Source: Myxococcales bacterium
Lineage (GTDB): Bacteria > Myxococcota_A > Polyangia > Polyangiales > Polyangiaceae
NCBI GenBank assembly: GCA_016712525.1
Contig: JADJQX010000001.1
Location: 1,178,001-1,242,000, forward strand
DNA length: 64,000 bases
Direction of reading: 5' to 3'
The notes under the pieces were generated by a model. The model was not told the origin of the DNA, did no database searches, and was given only the letters and a program-made list of their open reading frames with translations. This document shows positions 1 through 8,059 of the stretch, in pieces. Position numbers and translations under genes: made by a program. The stretch's first letter is position 1. Each line of letters opens with the position of its first letter.

Positions 1-689
1 AGCGCCGTGGTCCACCGGGTGACCTCGAGGCAGACGCGCGGCCCGTGCGTGACGACGAGGGTGCGATACCCACGTCGCGCGTCGTCGGCCTGCTGGAAGG
101 CCTGAGCGGCGAACGTCGCGCCGAGCGTGAAGAGCGCGATGCACACGAGCACCACGAGCGCCCGCGGCGTCGGCGGGACACGCGCCACGGCCCACCCCGC
201 GAGGGGCGAGAGCGTCCCGTAGCCGAGCGCGTTCACGGCGGGCCCGAGCACCGAGTGAGCCTTCCAGCGCGTGCGTGGGTGCGAGTACAGAAACGAGAGC
301 GCCGCGCACCCGAGGCACGGGAGGAGCACACGCGGGCCCGCGAGCGCCGAGAGCACGACACCTGCGCCGATGGCCGCCGTCCCTAGCCACCCGAGGAACG
401 CAGGAGGAGCAGCCGTAGGCGCCTCGGCGAAGAGCGCCCCCGACTCGGCCCCGTCGAGGCGCGCGTTCAACCACATCGTGCCCGCGCTCGCCACGAACCA
501 CGCCGCGCAGAGGAGCGCGAGATCCCCGAGCCCACCTATCTCGGCCGAGTGATCCCACAGCGCGAACCCGTACCCCACGAGCGGATACACGAGCAGCGAC
601 AGGCCCCCGAGCGGGCGCGCGAGCGCGAGGACCGTACGGAGCGTCCCCGCCGTGCTCCCCCTGCCCTCCTGGCCACGGGCCTCGTCCAC
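1..689 (-). CDS. UbiA-family prenyltransferase-like membrane protein (partial, runs off left edge)
   Basis: The minus strand is open from a GTG at 689 to the window edge, about 229 codons without a stop. The product is strongly hydrophobic and multi-spanning. An N-terminal stretch reads TMWLNARLDGAESGALF, which resembles the first Asp-rich prenyl-diphosphate motif of UbiA enzymes. It is followed by LYSHPRTRWKAHSVLGP, like the tyrosine/lysine loop of the family, and then FQQADDARRGYRT at the second Asp-rich position. The expected role is transfer of a prenyl group to an aromatic or lipid acceptor in the membrane, but the substrate cannot be told. It is divergent from the gene at 824 across a region with two TetR-type palindromes, so it may share that regulator. 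The exact start is uncertain because no strong ribosome binding site is visible. Confidence 0.72.
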   Translation of the reverse strand, partial: MDEARGQEGRGSTAGTLRTVLALARPLGGLSLLVYPLVGYGFALWDHSAEIGGLGDLALLCAAWFVASAGTMWLNARLDGAESGALFAEAPTAAPPAFLGWLGTAAIGAGVVLSALAGPRVLLPCLGCAALSFLYSHPRTRWKAHSVLGPAVNALGYGTLSPLAGWAVARVPPTPRALVVLVCIALFTLGATFAAQAFQQADDARRGYRTLVVTHGPRVCLEVTRWTTA

Positions 690-764
690 GCAGGTGATTG
701 TGCGCGGGGGGCGCGCGCCTTGCGAGCCAAAAGGCCCGACGCCGTGAAGACGCGCCAGACACTC

Positions 765-780
765 TAGGTCGCTCGACCTA
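765..780. promoter_or_regulatory. Palindromic operator candidate 1 (TetR-type)
   Basis: TAGGTCG-CT-CGACCTA has perfect 7-bp arms around a 2-bp centre. It lies in the divergent region between the UbiA-like gene (start 689, minus) and the dehydrogenase-like gene (start 824, plus). A near-identical copy lies 33 bp further on, about three helical turns away. A TetR regulator ends the plus-strand operon, so autoregulation is a natural inference. Confidence 0.65.
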
Positions 781-797
781 TTTTGTGGGTTGCGTTT

Positions 798-813
798 TAG
801 GTCGTTCGACCTA
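798..813. promoter_or_regulatory. Palindromic operator candidate 2 (TetR-type)
   Basis: TAGGTCG-TT-CGACCTA has the same arms as the copy at 765-780 and differs only in the centre. It ends 10 bp before the ATG at 824, where a bound repressor would block transcription or initiation of the dehydrogenase/TetR operon. Confidence 0.65.
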
Positions 814-823
814 TTCATGGATC

Positions 824-1909
824 ATGGATGTTCGATTCGACGAGAGAGGCCCGGTCGTGCTCGTGGGTGGGGCCGGGGTCGTGGGGCAGCGGCTCGCGCG
901 TTTGCTCGGGCGCGAGGGCCACGCGGTGACGATCGCGGGGCGGAGCGAAGAGCGCGCACGGGCGTCTCTGGGGGCGGCGCGAGGCGCGGGGGCCGAGGCG
1001 CGCTTCCTCGCGTGGGATCTCGGCGCTCGCTCCGCGTCGGGCCATGGCGAGCCGGTTGGCGTGTCGGCGCTCGTGGGTCTCGTGAACGACCCTGGGGACG
1101 TCGTGCTCGACGCGGCGCTCGCGGGCGGCGTCCCCTACGTGGACATCACGAGGTGGACGAGCCGCATGGCCGCGGCCGTGGGCAAGGTGGCGCTCTCTCA
1201 CGCGCGATCGCCAGTGGTGCTCGCGTCGTCGTGGATGGGTGGGCTCCTGCCTCGGCTCGTCGCGCACCTCGCCGCCCAGGCCGGGGGCGCGCGCAAGGTC
1301 GACGGCGCCGTCCGCTATGCGCTCGCGGACGCCTCCGGAGGTGACAGTGTAGATTACATGGATCGACTCTGGGTGCCGTTCGAGGTCCTCGAGGACGGCG
1401 CGACCACGCTCGTCGAGCCCTTCGCCGATCGTCGCGAGGTCGCGATCGACGGAGCGCGCACGTTGGTCGGGCGGTTCGACACCCCCGAGCAGTGGTCGCT
1501 CCCGCTCACGCTCGGCACACGGGACGCGCGCGTGCGCATCGGGTTCGACCACGTTCCGATGACGCGGCTCTTCGCGGCCCTCGTGAGGACCGGGCTCTTC
1601 TGGCTCCTCCGTGGCCCGCGGTTCCGTCGGCTGCGCCACGCGCTCCTTCGGGCCGAGGGCTCGGAGAAGCGTGAGGGCGCGCGGGCCGCGTTCCGGGTGG
1701 ACGTCGAGGGCACGTCGCGCGCGGCGGCCGAGATCGCGAGCCCCGAGGGACAGGCGACGCTCACTGCCGTGGGAGCGCTCCTCGCGGTGCGGTGGGCGCT
1801 CGGGCTCCGCGATGGGGGAGTCTTCTTCCCCGAGGGAGATCCGGCGAACACGAGGCTCCCTTCTCTCTTGACGGAGCTCGGTGTGGAGACGACCGTGCTC
1901 CCCGCATGA
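824..1909 (+). CDS. Saccharopine dehydrogenase-like NAD(P)-binding protein
   Basis: The 361-residue protein opens with a Rossmann beta-alpha-beta unit, VVLVGGAGVVGQRLARLL, carrying GxGxxG at about residues 16-21, followed by TIAGRS as the likely NADP-phosphate contact. This is the usual N-terminus of the saccharopine dehydrogenase-like family, whose members act as oxidoreductases or reductases on varied substrates. The rest of the chain gives no clear substrate clue, and true saccharopine dehydrogenase activity is not implied. The ATG at 824 was chosen because the Rossmann strand begins about ten residues later and the upstream extension would cross the operators. The stop overlaps the ATG of the TetR gene (ATGA), so the two are translationally coupled. 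Confidence 0.7.
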   Translation: MDVRFDERGPVVLVGGAGVVGQRLARLLGREGHAVTIAGRSEERARASLGAARGAGAEARFLAWDLGARSASGHGEPVGVSALVGLVNDPGDVVLDAALAGGVPYVDITRWTSRMAAAVGKVALSHARSPVVLASSWMGGLLPRLVAHLAAQAGGARKVDGAVRYALADASGGDSVDYMDRLWVPFEVLEDGATTLVEPFADRREVAIDGARTLVGRFDTPEQWSLPLTLGTRDARVRIGFDHVPMTRLFAALVRTGLFWLLRGPRFRRLRHALLRAEGSEKREGARAAFRVDVEGTSRAAAEIASPEGQATLTAVGALLAVRWALGLRDGGVFFPEGDPANTRLPSLLTELGVETTVLPA

Positions 1910-2481
1910 CACGGCGCTTTACGGCGAAGGGTCTCGAGACGCGCGCGCGCATCGTCCGCGCGGGGCGCGAGGCGCTCGTGGCGGACGGACCCGAGGCCCT
2001 CGCGCTCCGTTCGGTGGCGGCGCGGGCGGGCATGTCACTCGGCAACTTGCAGTTTTACTTCGCCGATTTGGACGCGCTGCTCGCGGCCATCCTCGCCGAG
2101 GAGCTGCGGGCGGGCGCGGCCGCCGTGGAGGCCGCGCGGGCGGGGGCCACCGATCCCATCGAGGCGACGCTCGACGTGCTCCTCGGCCAGCACGACGACG
2201 TCGCGACCGTGAAGGTCTTCTTCTCTCTGTGGGCGTTCGCGGTCGGGAGGCCCAAGATGGCGCGCATCTTGAGGGAGTTTTACACCGAGCTCGTCGCCCA
2301 CCTCGGCCGAGAGATGTCCGTCGTGCGCGCCGATCTTTCGGACGAAGAGCGCGAGACCCGCGCGTGGCTCTTCGTCGCGCTGCTCGAAGGGTCGAGCGTG
2401 CTCCGCGCCCTACGAAAGCGCGGCGACGAGACCCACTCGGCGGCGTTGCGCGAGAAGCTGCGCGAGCTGCTCCTCGGGTGA
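1906..2481 (+). CDS. TetR-family transcriptional regulator
   Basis: The 191-residue protein has an N-terminal helix-turn-helix (LRSVAARAGMSLGNLQFYF at about residues 35-53) followed by a variable helical ligand-binding region, the standard TetR layout and length. Its ATG overlaps the stop of the dehydrogenase-like gene. The paired palindromes at 765-780 and 798-813 are the likely targets, giving negative feedback on its own operon and perhaps on the divergent UbiA-like gene. The ligand is unknown; a lipid or quinone-like product of the UbiA enzyme is one possibility, but that is inference. Confidence 0.88.
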   Translation: MTRRFTAKGLETRARIVRAGREALVADGPEALALRSVAARAGMSLGNLQFYFADLDALLAAILAEELRAGAAAVEAARAGATDPIEATLDVLLGQHDDVATVKVFFSLWAFAVGRPKMARILREFYTELVAHLGREMSVVRADLSDEERETRAWLFVALLEGSSVLRALRKRGDETHSAALREKLRELLLG

Positions 2482-2484
2482 GCC

Positions 2485-3849
2485 TCACGGCACGAACGGC
2501 GGCCTCGGTCCTGCGGATTGGAGCAGCACCTCGACCCCTGGTTGGCACCCGTAGATCCCCACCAGGAACATCGGGTTTCGGGATGAGGTCCCGAGGTCGA
2601 GCCAACCCGAATCGTAGGGAAATTCCTGCGTCCCCGGCGCCCCCTCCGGCCCACGACGGTCGTAGCCGAAGGCGTCGTTGTTGTAGAGCACCGGGAGCGA
2701 GGTGAACACCTTGGACCAGGCATCGTCCGCTTGGCCACGAACCCGAATGCGGATATCGCGCAACCCTCCGTCGCGTGACGCCGGCACACCGAACGCGACG
2801 TGGGCGGGCATTTCGCACGACCCGTCGGGAGACGGCTTCGACCGAATCACGACGCAGCGCGCGCCCTCGCAGGAGGCGTCGGCCCTCTGCTCGGCCCCAC
2901 CGGCCGTCACGACATCGTCCGTCGCGAAGTTCCATGTCTCGCGGGATGGGACGACGAGCGGATCGAGCTCCACGGTACGCTCGGGCACCTGCCGGCCGGC
3001 GAAGTCCCGACCGGTCGGGAAAAACAGGGTCCGCTTGCGGGTATCCTCCACGCTCGACTTCCCGAACGACCTCGCGTCCCAAAGGCCGCCCCTGGATGGA
3101 GCGTATTCGAATGGGGCATCGTCGCCGAGCTTCAGCAACACCGGGCCGTCGAACGCAACGGGTGTATCGTACATCTGTTCGGGGACGAGCCACATCGGCA
3201 GCTTTCCACCGGGATACACGGCGAACGGGCGAACCTCGGGCGGCTTGCGGTCGGGCTCCATGCGGAAAACGAGCTTCGCGTCGCGGCTCACGTCCCGGTT
3301 GCCCGGGAGCGTCACCGACGCGTCGACGGTGAGCTCACCGCCGTCCACGGGGAGACCCTCGGGGGGAGCCGCGAAAGAGGTGATGCCCTCGAGCACATAG
3401 GCAACGGACGAGAAGGCTGCCGCGCCCAACGGGATACCGTACCGGCTAATCGGGCCATCGAGGACGATGCGACGGAGGCGCTCGTCGTCCGACCGGTCGA
3501 CACCGAACCCGATGTTTCCGGCCCCGTCTTCTTTCGCGAGGGTCATGCCTCGGTAGAGCGGGCCGAGGAAGATCGTCGACCCCGGCGCGCGCACGAGCAC
3601 CGCGGTCCCCGAGCTCCTCGCGAGGAGCTTTCCGTCGCGAGACGCGGTCTCGAGGCGGACGAGGAGCGCGAGCTCTCCGACCTTTCCGAGCACATCCTCG
3701 CCCGACTCGGTCCGAGCCTGCGTGAGGGTGAGGCGGTAGGTGCTCGTCGAATAAACAGGGGCATCCTCGCTGGCTTCGGGCGAAGAGCTCGACGAGCACG
3801 CCGAGACGAGCACGAGCCCGAGGAGGGCGGCGAAACCGTGAAGTCGCAT
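2485..3849 (-). CDS. Secreted lipoprotein of unknown function
   Basis: The 454-residue protein starts MRLHGFAALLGLVLVSACSS, a clear lipoprotein signal with lipobox VSAC. A GAGGT ribosome binding site stands a few bases before the ATG at 3849, so the longer upstream extension is not used. After a Ser-rich linker the mature part looks like an extended beta-rich domain (residues about 30-320), and a C-terminal part contains a Cys-x-Cys-like patch (ASCEGARCVVI) and the ending GCQPGVEVLLQS. No family is recognised. It converges with the TetR gene, with the two stops three bases apart. Codon and base use look slightly less GC-extreme than in the neighbours. Confidence 0.75.
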   Translation of the reverse strand: MRLHGFAALLGLVLVSACSSSSSPEASEDAPVYSTSTYRLTLTQARTESGEDVLGKVGELALLVRLETASRDGKLLARSSGTAVLVRAPGSTIFLGPLYRGMTLAKEDGAGNIGFGVDRSDDERLRRIVLDGPISRYGIPLGAAAFSSVAYVLEGITSFAAPPEGLPVDGGELTVDASVTLPGNRDVSRDAKLVFRMEPDRKPPEVRPFAVYPGGKLPMWLVPEQMYDTPVAFDGPVLLKLGDDAPFEYAPSRGGLWDARSFGKSSVEDTRKRTLFFPTGRDFAGRQVPERTVELDPLVVPSRETWNFATDDVVTAGGAEQRADASCEGARCVVIRSKPSPDGSCEMPAHVAFGVPASRDGGLRDIRIRVRGQADDAWSKVFTSLPVLYNNDAFGYDRRGPEGAPGTQEFPYDSGWLDLGTSSRNPMFLVGIYGCQPGVEVLLQSAGPRPPFVP

Positions 3850-4042
3850 GATCACCTCGCGAAAGAAAGCGGCGCCGCGGGGAGCTCGCGGGACGTCACG
3901 ATTCGACGCGACCTCGTGGACGCGATTCAGTCCCCGCGGCGTCTCGAACGAGCGTGACGCACGAAGCGACGATAGCCCGATGGGGCCCACCTCCTAACGT
4001 CTTGGGGCCGGGGGGGCCGGGCCCAACACCAACGAACGAAGT

Positions 4043-4071
4043 GCCGGCAGGGGAAAGCCATCCCCGCCGGC
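4043..4071 (-). terminator. Hairpin downstream of the Flp pilin gene
   Basis: An inverted repeat GCCGGC-x-GGGGA ... TCCCC-GCCGGC spans this stretch, 18 bp past the pilin stop on the minus strand. The stem is GC-rich but no T-run follows, so it is a terminator-like or mRNA-stabilising hairpin, not a textbook terminator. Confidence 0.45.
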
Positions 4072-4088
4072 TCCTTCGGCGCGCACCT

Positions 4089-4253
4089 TCAGAGCATGCC
4101 CTCCGCGTTCGTGGCCGCCTGGCCGATCTTGGGGCCGAGGGCCTTCACGGCGACGGCGGCCATGAGGACCACGCCGACGAGGAGGAGCGCGTACTCGACG
4201 AGCGAAGCGCCACGCGAACGACGAGAGAGACCGAGACGATTCGAAACCTTCAT
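4089..4253 (-). CDS. Flp-type (type IVb) pilin, 54 aa
   Basis: This short gene encodes MKVSNRLGLSRRSRGASLVE followed by YALLLVGVVLMAAVAVKALG and a short hydrophilic tail. It has the full signature of a Flp/Fap pilin: a basic leader, a prepilin peptidase site G/ASLVEY with Glu at +5 and Tyr at +6, and a single hydrophobic helix. Its length fits the family. An AAAGG ribosome binding site precedes the ATG. It lies 82 bp downstream of the P450 stop on the same strand, probably with its own promoter, since no tad/cpa secretion genes are present in the window. It would be assembled by a Tad system encoded elsewhere. Confidence 0.88.
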   Translation of the reverse strand: MKVSNRLGLSRRSRGASLVEYALLLVGVVLMAAVAVKALGPKIGQAATNAEGML

Positions 4254-4335
4254 GATGCACCAACCTTTCGATGAGGGGGTCGGCGCGCTCGGCGGAAGTG
4301 TTGCGTGGTTTTTTCGAGGGGCGCGTTTTTTTTCG

Positions 4336-5751
4336 TCAGCGGCCCCGGGGACGCACGGAGAGCCTGAAATCGCGGGGTTTCGGCGACACCGTGGGGGCGA
4401 GCACGAGCGGCCCCGGGTCGTCGAAGTCGAAATCGCGGACGACCACGGCGAGGCAAAGGGTGGCCTCGACGAGGGCGAAGTGTTTGCCCGTGCAGGCGCG
4501 CTTCCCCACCCCGAAGGGCTTGTACGCGGCCGCAGGTCGGTCTTTTGCCACCTCGGGGAGGAACCTGTCGGGGTCGAACGCCGCGGGGCTCGGCCAGACG
4601 GCCGGATCTCGGTGCGTCGCGTTCACGAGGAGCCCGAACGCCTGCCCCTTGGGGACGAAATACTTTCCGCCGAGCGTGGTGTCCTCTTTGGCGGCGCGCG
4701 TGACCGCGGGCACCGTGGGCCAGAGCCGGAGGGCCTCCGAGAGCACGCGCTTCGTGAGGTCGAGGCTCATGACCTCTTTCATGGTCGGCATCCCCGTCGT
4801 CGGGAGCCCGCGGTCCACCTCGGCGCGCACCCGCGCGAAGAGCTCGGCGTTCCGAGCGAGCTCGTGGAACGCGAAAGAGAGGAGGCCCGCCGTCGTCTCG
4901 TGACCGGCCACGAGGAAGGTGAGGATCTGGTACCGAATGTTCTCGTCCGAGAGCCCCTCGCCCGTCTTCGGGTCGACCTCGGCGAGCATGAGAGACAGGA
5001 AATCCTTGGGCCACGTGTCGCGCGGGCGGCCCTTCCGTTCGCGGATCACCTCGTCGACGAGGGCGAACATGGCGTCGATGTCGGAGAAGTACCGCGCGCG
5101 ATGACGGGAGAAGAGCGGCGCCACGAGCGGCGGCCTCATGAGCACGTCGATCGACTCTTGGAGCGTGCGACCGAGGGCCTTCAAGAAGGGGTGGAGCTCG
5201 GGGCTCGAGAAGCTCGAAAAGCGGTAATCGAAGCCCGCGAGCGAGATCGTGTCGAGCGTGAGCTTGGTCATGTCGGCCACGACCTCGACCGGCCCCTGAC
5301 CCGAGCGTGCGCTCCAGTACGCGACGAGGGCCTCGAGCGACTCGGTCATGGCCGGGTAGTAACGCTCGATGGACGTGGACGAGAACCCGGGCGACAAGAT
5401 GCGGTTCGCCTTGTGCCAGTTCTCTTCGTATCCATGCGCCGTGAAGAGGCCGTCGCCCGCGAAGTCGCGGATGTGGACGAGCGGCCCGTCGAGCACCTTC
5501 TCGAAGCGGGCCTCGTCGCACAGGTCCTTGGCGAGCGAGACGTTGCCCACGAAAATGGGCTCACGACCTCCGGGCATGGGCACGCGGATGGCGCCCACGT
5601 GGCGGTAGCGCTCCGCGAGCTCGAGCATCTTGGCCATGAACCCCTCGCGGTGATGGAGCCAGGGCACGGCTCCCACGATGGGCAAGCTCGGGACCGCGGG
5701 GAGGGCCGAGAGGGGGAGGAGGTTCGTCGTGGGGAGGGTTCCGTCGGGCAT
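4336..5751 (-). CDS. Cytochrome P450, CYP102-like haem domain without a fused reductase
   Basis: The 471-residue protein has all P450 hallmarks: I-helix AGHETT (282-287), the K-helix ExxR as EALR (339-342), and the haem loop FGVGKRACTG (413-422) with Cys420 as the axial thiolate. The haem loop and following FALVEATL are closest in feel to the CYP102 (P450 BM3) haem domain, which hydroxylates fatty acids. BM3 has a C-terminal diflavin reductase and this protein stops right after the haem domain, so separate redox partners are needed; none is encoded in the window. The ATG at 5751 was chosen over longer extensions because it begins the conserved N-terminal region. It is divergent from a TetR gene that may control it. 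Confidence 0.9.
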   Translation of the reverse strand: MPDGTLPTTNLLPLSALPAVPSLPIVGAVPWLHHREGFMAKMLELAERYRHVGAIRVPMPGGREPIFVGNVSLAKDLCDEARFEKVLDGPLVHIRDFAGDGLFTAHGYEENWHKANRILSPGFSSTSIERYYPAMTESLEALVAYWSARSGQGPVEVVADMTKLTLDTISLAGFDYRFSSFSSPELHPFLKALGRTLQESIDVLMRPPLVAPLFSRHRARYFSDIDAMFALVDEVIRERKGRPRDTWPKDFLSLMLAEVDPKTGEGLSDENIRYQILTFLVAGHETTAGLLSFAFHELARNAELFARVRAEVDRGLPTTGMPTMKEVMSLDLTKRVLSEALRLWPTVPAVTRAAKEDTTLGGKYFVPKGQAFGLLVNATHRDPAVWPSPAAFDPDRFLPEVAKDRPAAAYKPFGVGKRACTGKHFALVEATLCLAVVVRDFDFDDPGPLVLAPTVSPKPRDFRLSVRPRGR

Positions 5752-5841
5752 GGTCCTTCTTCGGCGCTTTCTCGGCGCCGCCTGTGCACCGTAGCCTAAG
5801 GTCTCCGTTCGCGGGTTTCGACTCGGGTTCCAGGCTGCCCC

Positions 5842-6480
5842 ATGAAGCGCACGATCTCTCAGAAAAAGACGCGCAGAATGCCCTCGCAGGAGCGCGCGCA
5901 GGCGGTCGTGTCGGCCATCTTGGAGGCGGCGGCTCGGATTCTGGAGCGCGAGGGCCTCGGCCCATCTTTCGGGACCAACCGCATCGCGCGCGAGGCCGGA
6001 GTGAGCATCGGCTCGCTCTACGAGTACTTCGACGGGAAGGACGCCATCGTACGTGCACTCTGCACGCGTCACGTGGCCCATGTGCGCGCGTTCGTGGATC
6101 GGGCGTTCGACGAGCTCTACCACGTGCCCGTCCCGGAGGCCGTGGACGCCTTCGTCGACGCGCTCTTCGCGCTCCATACGTCGCGCCCCGTGCTCCACAA
6201 GACGCTCCACCTCGAGCTCCCGGCGCGGCTCGGCCTCGGCCCGTTCATCGAGAGTGACAAGTACATCGAGGAGCGGCTCGTCGTGTGGCTCGCGACGAAG
6301 CTGCCCGATCTGCCACGCGAGGTCATCGCGAGCCGGGCCTTCGTCGCCACGCGGGCCGTCCGGGCGGTGGCCATCCACGCGATCGCCGAGGGCACGGGAG
6401 ACGACGACCGGGCGCGAATCACCCGCGAGACGAAGGCGCTCCTCCTCCACACCCTCGTCCGCGAGACCGCCGCCGAGTAG
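5842..6480 (+). CDS. TetR-family transcriptional regulator, divergent from the P450
   Basis: The 212-residue protein has an N-terminal helix-turn-helix, TNRIAREAGVSIGSLYEYF at about residues 46-64, and an all-helical C-terminal ligand domain. It starts 90 bp from the divergent P450 gene, the usual arrangement for a local repressor sensing the P450 substrate. No convincing palindrome was found between the two genes, so the operator is unknown. Confidence 0.88.
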   Translation: MKRTISQKKTRRMPSQERAQAVVSAILEAAARILEREGLGPSFGTNRIAREAGVSIGSLYEYFDGKDAIVRALCTRHVAHVRAFVDRAFDELYHVPVPEAVDAFVDALFALHTSRPVLHKTLHLELPARLGLGPFIESDKYIEERLVVWLATKLPDLPREVIASRAFVATRAVRAVAIHAIAEGTGDDDRARITRETKALLLHTLVRETAAE

Positions 6481-6503
6481 CGCTCCGCTGCTATGCTCGC
6501 CCC

Positions 6504-7064
6504 ATGGCCGACGGGTACCGCTACCGGCGCGAGGGCGAGACGTACTGCGTCGACCTTCGGCTGCGTCGCATCGAGCAGCTCTTCGACGGCCGCGATCCGG
6601 CGCCCTTCCGCGAGCGCGATCTCGACCCGCACGCCGCCGAGTACTTCACCGAGGCGTTCGAGGACCTGCCGCGCGGCACCCCCGTGAAGATGGTGGTCGA
6701 CGTGGGCGAGCCTCTTCCCGAGGGAATCCCCTCGAGCGCCGTCGGAGACGCCATTCGCGCGTATTTCGAGTTCGAAGAGCTAAGGCTCACGCGCGAGCTC
6801 CGCAGGCACGTGCGGCAGGCCCAGTTCGCGCTCGGCATGGGGCTCGGGATCTTGGTCGTCTTCTTGACCATCGCCGAGGTCGTGACGGCGGGCGGCGCGG
6901 GCCACGCCCGGCAGGTCGTGCGCGAGGGGCTCGTCATCACGGGCTGGGTGGCCATGTGGCGCCCGCTCGAGGCGCTCCTTTACGACTGGTGGCCGCTCTT
7001 CTCGCTCCGCCGCGTGAAGCGCCGCATCCGCGAGGCCCCCGTCGAGGTGAGGCAGCCGGACTAG
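6504..7064 (+). CDS. Small membrane protein with two central transmembrane segments, unknown function
   Basis: The 186-residue protein has a hydrophilic first half rich in acidic and Arg residues and ends with a basic tail. Two hydrophobic helices lie in between (about residues 112-132, FALGMGLGILVVFLTIAEVV, and 140-160, around EGLVITGWVAMWRPL). No catalytic motif or known family was recognised. It lies 23 bp after the TetR stop on the same strand and could be co-transcribed with it. It converges with the FGE-like gene, whose stop is two bases away. Confidence 0.7.
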   Translation: MADGYRYRREGETYCVDLRLRRIEQLFDGRDPAPFRERDLDPHAAEYFTEAFEDLPRGTPVKMVVDVGEPLPEGIPSSAVGDAIRAYFEFEELRLTRELRRHVRQAQFALGMGLGILVVFLTIAEVVTAGGAGHARQVVREGLVITGWVAMWRPLEALLYDWWPLFSLRRVKRRIREAPVEVRQPD

Positions 7065-7065
7065 G

Positions 7066-8049
7066 CTATTTCGCGCAGCGAAACCCGTTGTTGTTGAACG
7101 CCGCGAGCCTCTGCGCTTTGCCTCTGTAGTGGAGGCCGTTGCCCTCGCAGGTGCACGCGCCGCACCACCACGAGCCTCCGCGCAGCACGAACGTGTCACC
7201 CTCGGTGGGGCCCTTCGGGTCGCGCACGCGAGGCGCGACGGCTCGGTAGGTGTCCTTGGCGTAGACGTCGGCGGTCCACTGCCACACGTTTCCGACCGGG
7301 TCGTAGAGGCCCCACGCGTTGGGAGGGAACGCGCGGACCGGCGACACGTACACGAAGCCGTCGAGCCTGTCGTTCTTGGTGTGGGATTCGCCCTGCCAAA
7401 AATTGAGGAGATACGAGCCTTTGGCGTCGGTCGGCTCGTCGCCCCAGGGGTAGCGGCTGCGCTCGCGGCCCGCGCGCATCGCGTACTCCCACTCGGCCTC
7501 CGTGGGGAGCCGCTCGCCGAGGTGAGCGCAATACGCCACCGCGTCGTCGTGACTGACCATCACGACGGGCGCGTCGTCTCGGAGGAAAGCTTCGAGATCA
7601 CGCGCGAGCACGTCGTGGCTCGGACCTCGATCGGGGAGGTACTCCGCGTCGGGGAGGCGGAACGGCCTTCGCCACGTGCCGCGGGGCACACGCTCCCACG
7701 CCCAGTCGTCCATGCCCTCGCGCGATCCGATACCCACGCCGGCGTGCTCGGCGCTCGTGACGTAGCCCGTGGCCTCGACGAAGCGCGCGAAGTCGGCGCG
7801 GGTGACCAGCGCCGCGTCGATCGTGAACGGGGACAGTTCGACGACGTGCTCGGGCGCCTCGTCGGCCCGCGGACCGCCATTTCTCCCGCGGACGAACGAC
7901 CCGGCGGGGAGGTGCACGACGGCCTTCGGGGCGAGGGCTGGTCGAGCCGGAGCGGAGCGTGGGCGCGGGGGCCTTGGGGCTTCGTCCGAGGTCGGAAGGC
8001 ACCCCGCGAGGACGAGCACACACATGCACCATGCACACATCGCCCTCAT
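7066..8049 (-). CDS. FGE/SUMF1-domain lipoprotein with a conserved catalytic Cys pair
   Basis: The 327-residue protein starts MRAMCAWCMCVLVLAGC, a lipoprotein signal with lipobox LAGC. The rest is a formylglycine-generating-enzyme (SUMF1) fold: GSFVRGRNGG near the N-terminus, LPTEAEWEYAMRAG in the middle, YDPVGNVWQWTAD, and VLRGGSWWCGACTC near the C-terminus. In true FGEs the sequence after GGS carries two Cys five residues apart that bind copper and do the oxidation, and GGSWWCGACTC keeps that spacing. Many bacterial SUMF1 proteins lack the pair. An alternative ATG at 8070 would overlap the upstream Cys-rich gene by 11 bp. It forms an operon with that gene. No sulfatase is nearby. Confidence 0.85.
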   Translation of the reverse strand: MRAMCAWCMCVLVLAGCLPTSDEAPRPPRPRSAPARPALAPKAVVHLPAGSFVRGRNGGPRADEAPEHVVELSPFTIDAALVTRADFARFVEATGYVTSAEHAGVGIGSREGMDDWAWERVPRGTWRRPFRLPDAEYLPDRGPSHDVLARDLEAFLRDDAPVVMVSHDDAVAYCAHLGERLPTEAEWEYAMRAGRERSRYPWGDEPTDAKGSYLLNFWQGESHTKNDRLDGFVYVSPVRAFPPNAWGLYDPVGNVWQWTADVYAKDTYRAVAPRVRDPKGPTEGDTFVLRGGSWWCGACTCEGNGLHYRGKAQRLAAFNNNGFRCAK

Positions 8050-8059
8050 CGTACGCGCC

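Noticed and set aside
4336..7064. Natural-product gene cluster around the P450
   Set aside because: No synthase, carrier protein or tailoring genes are nearby; only TetR and a small membrane protein.
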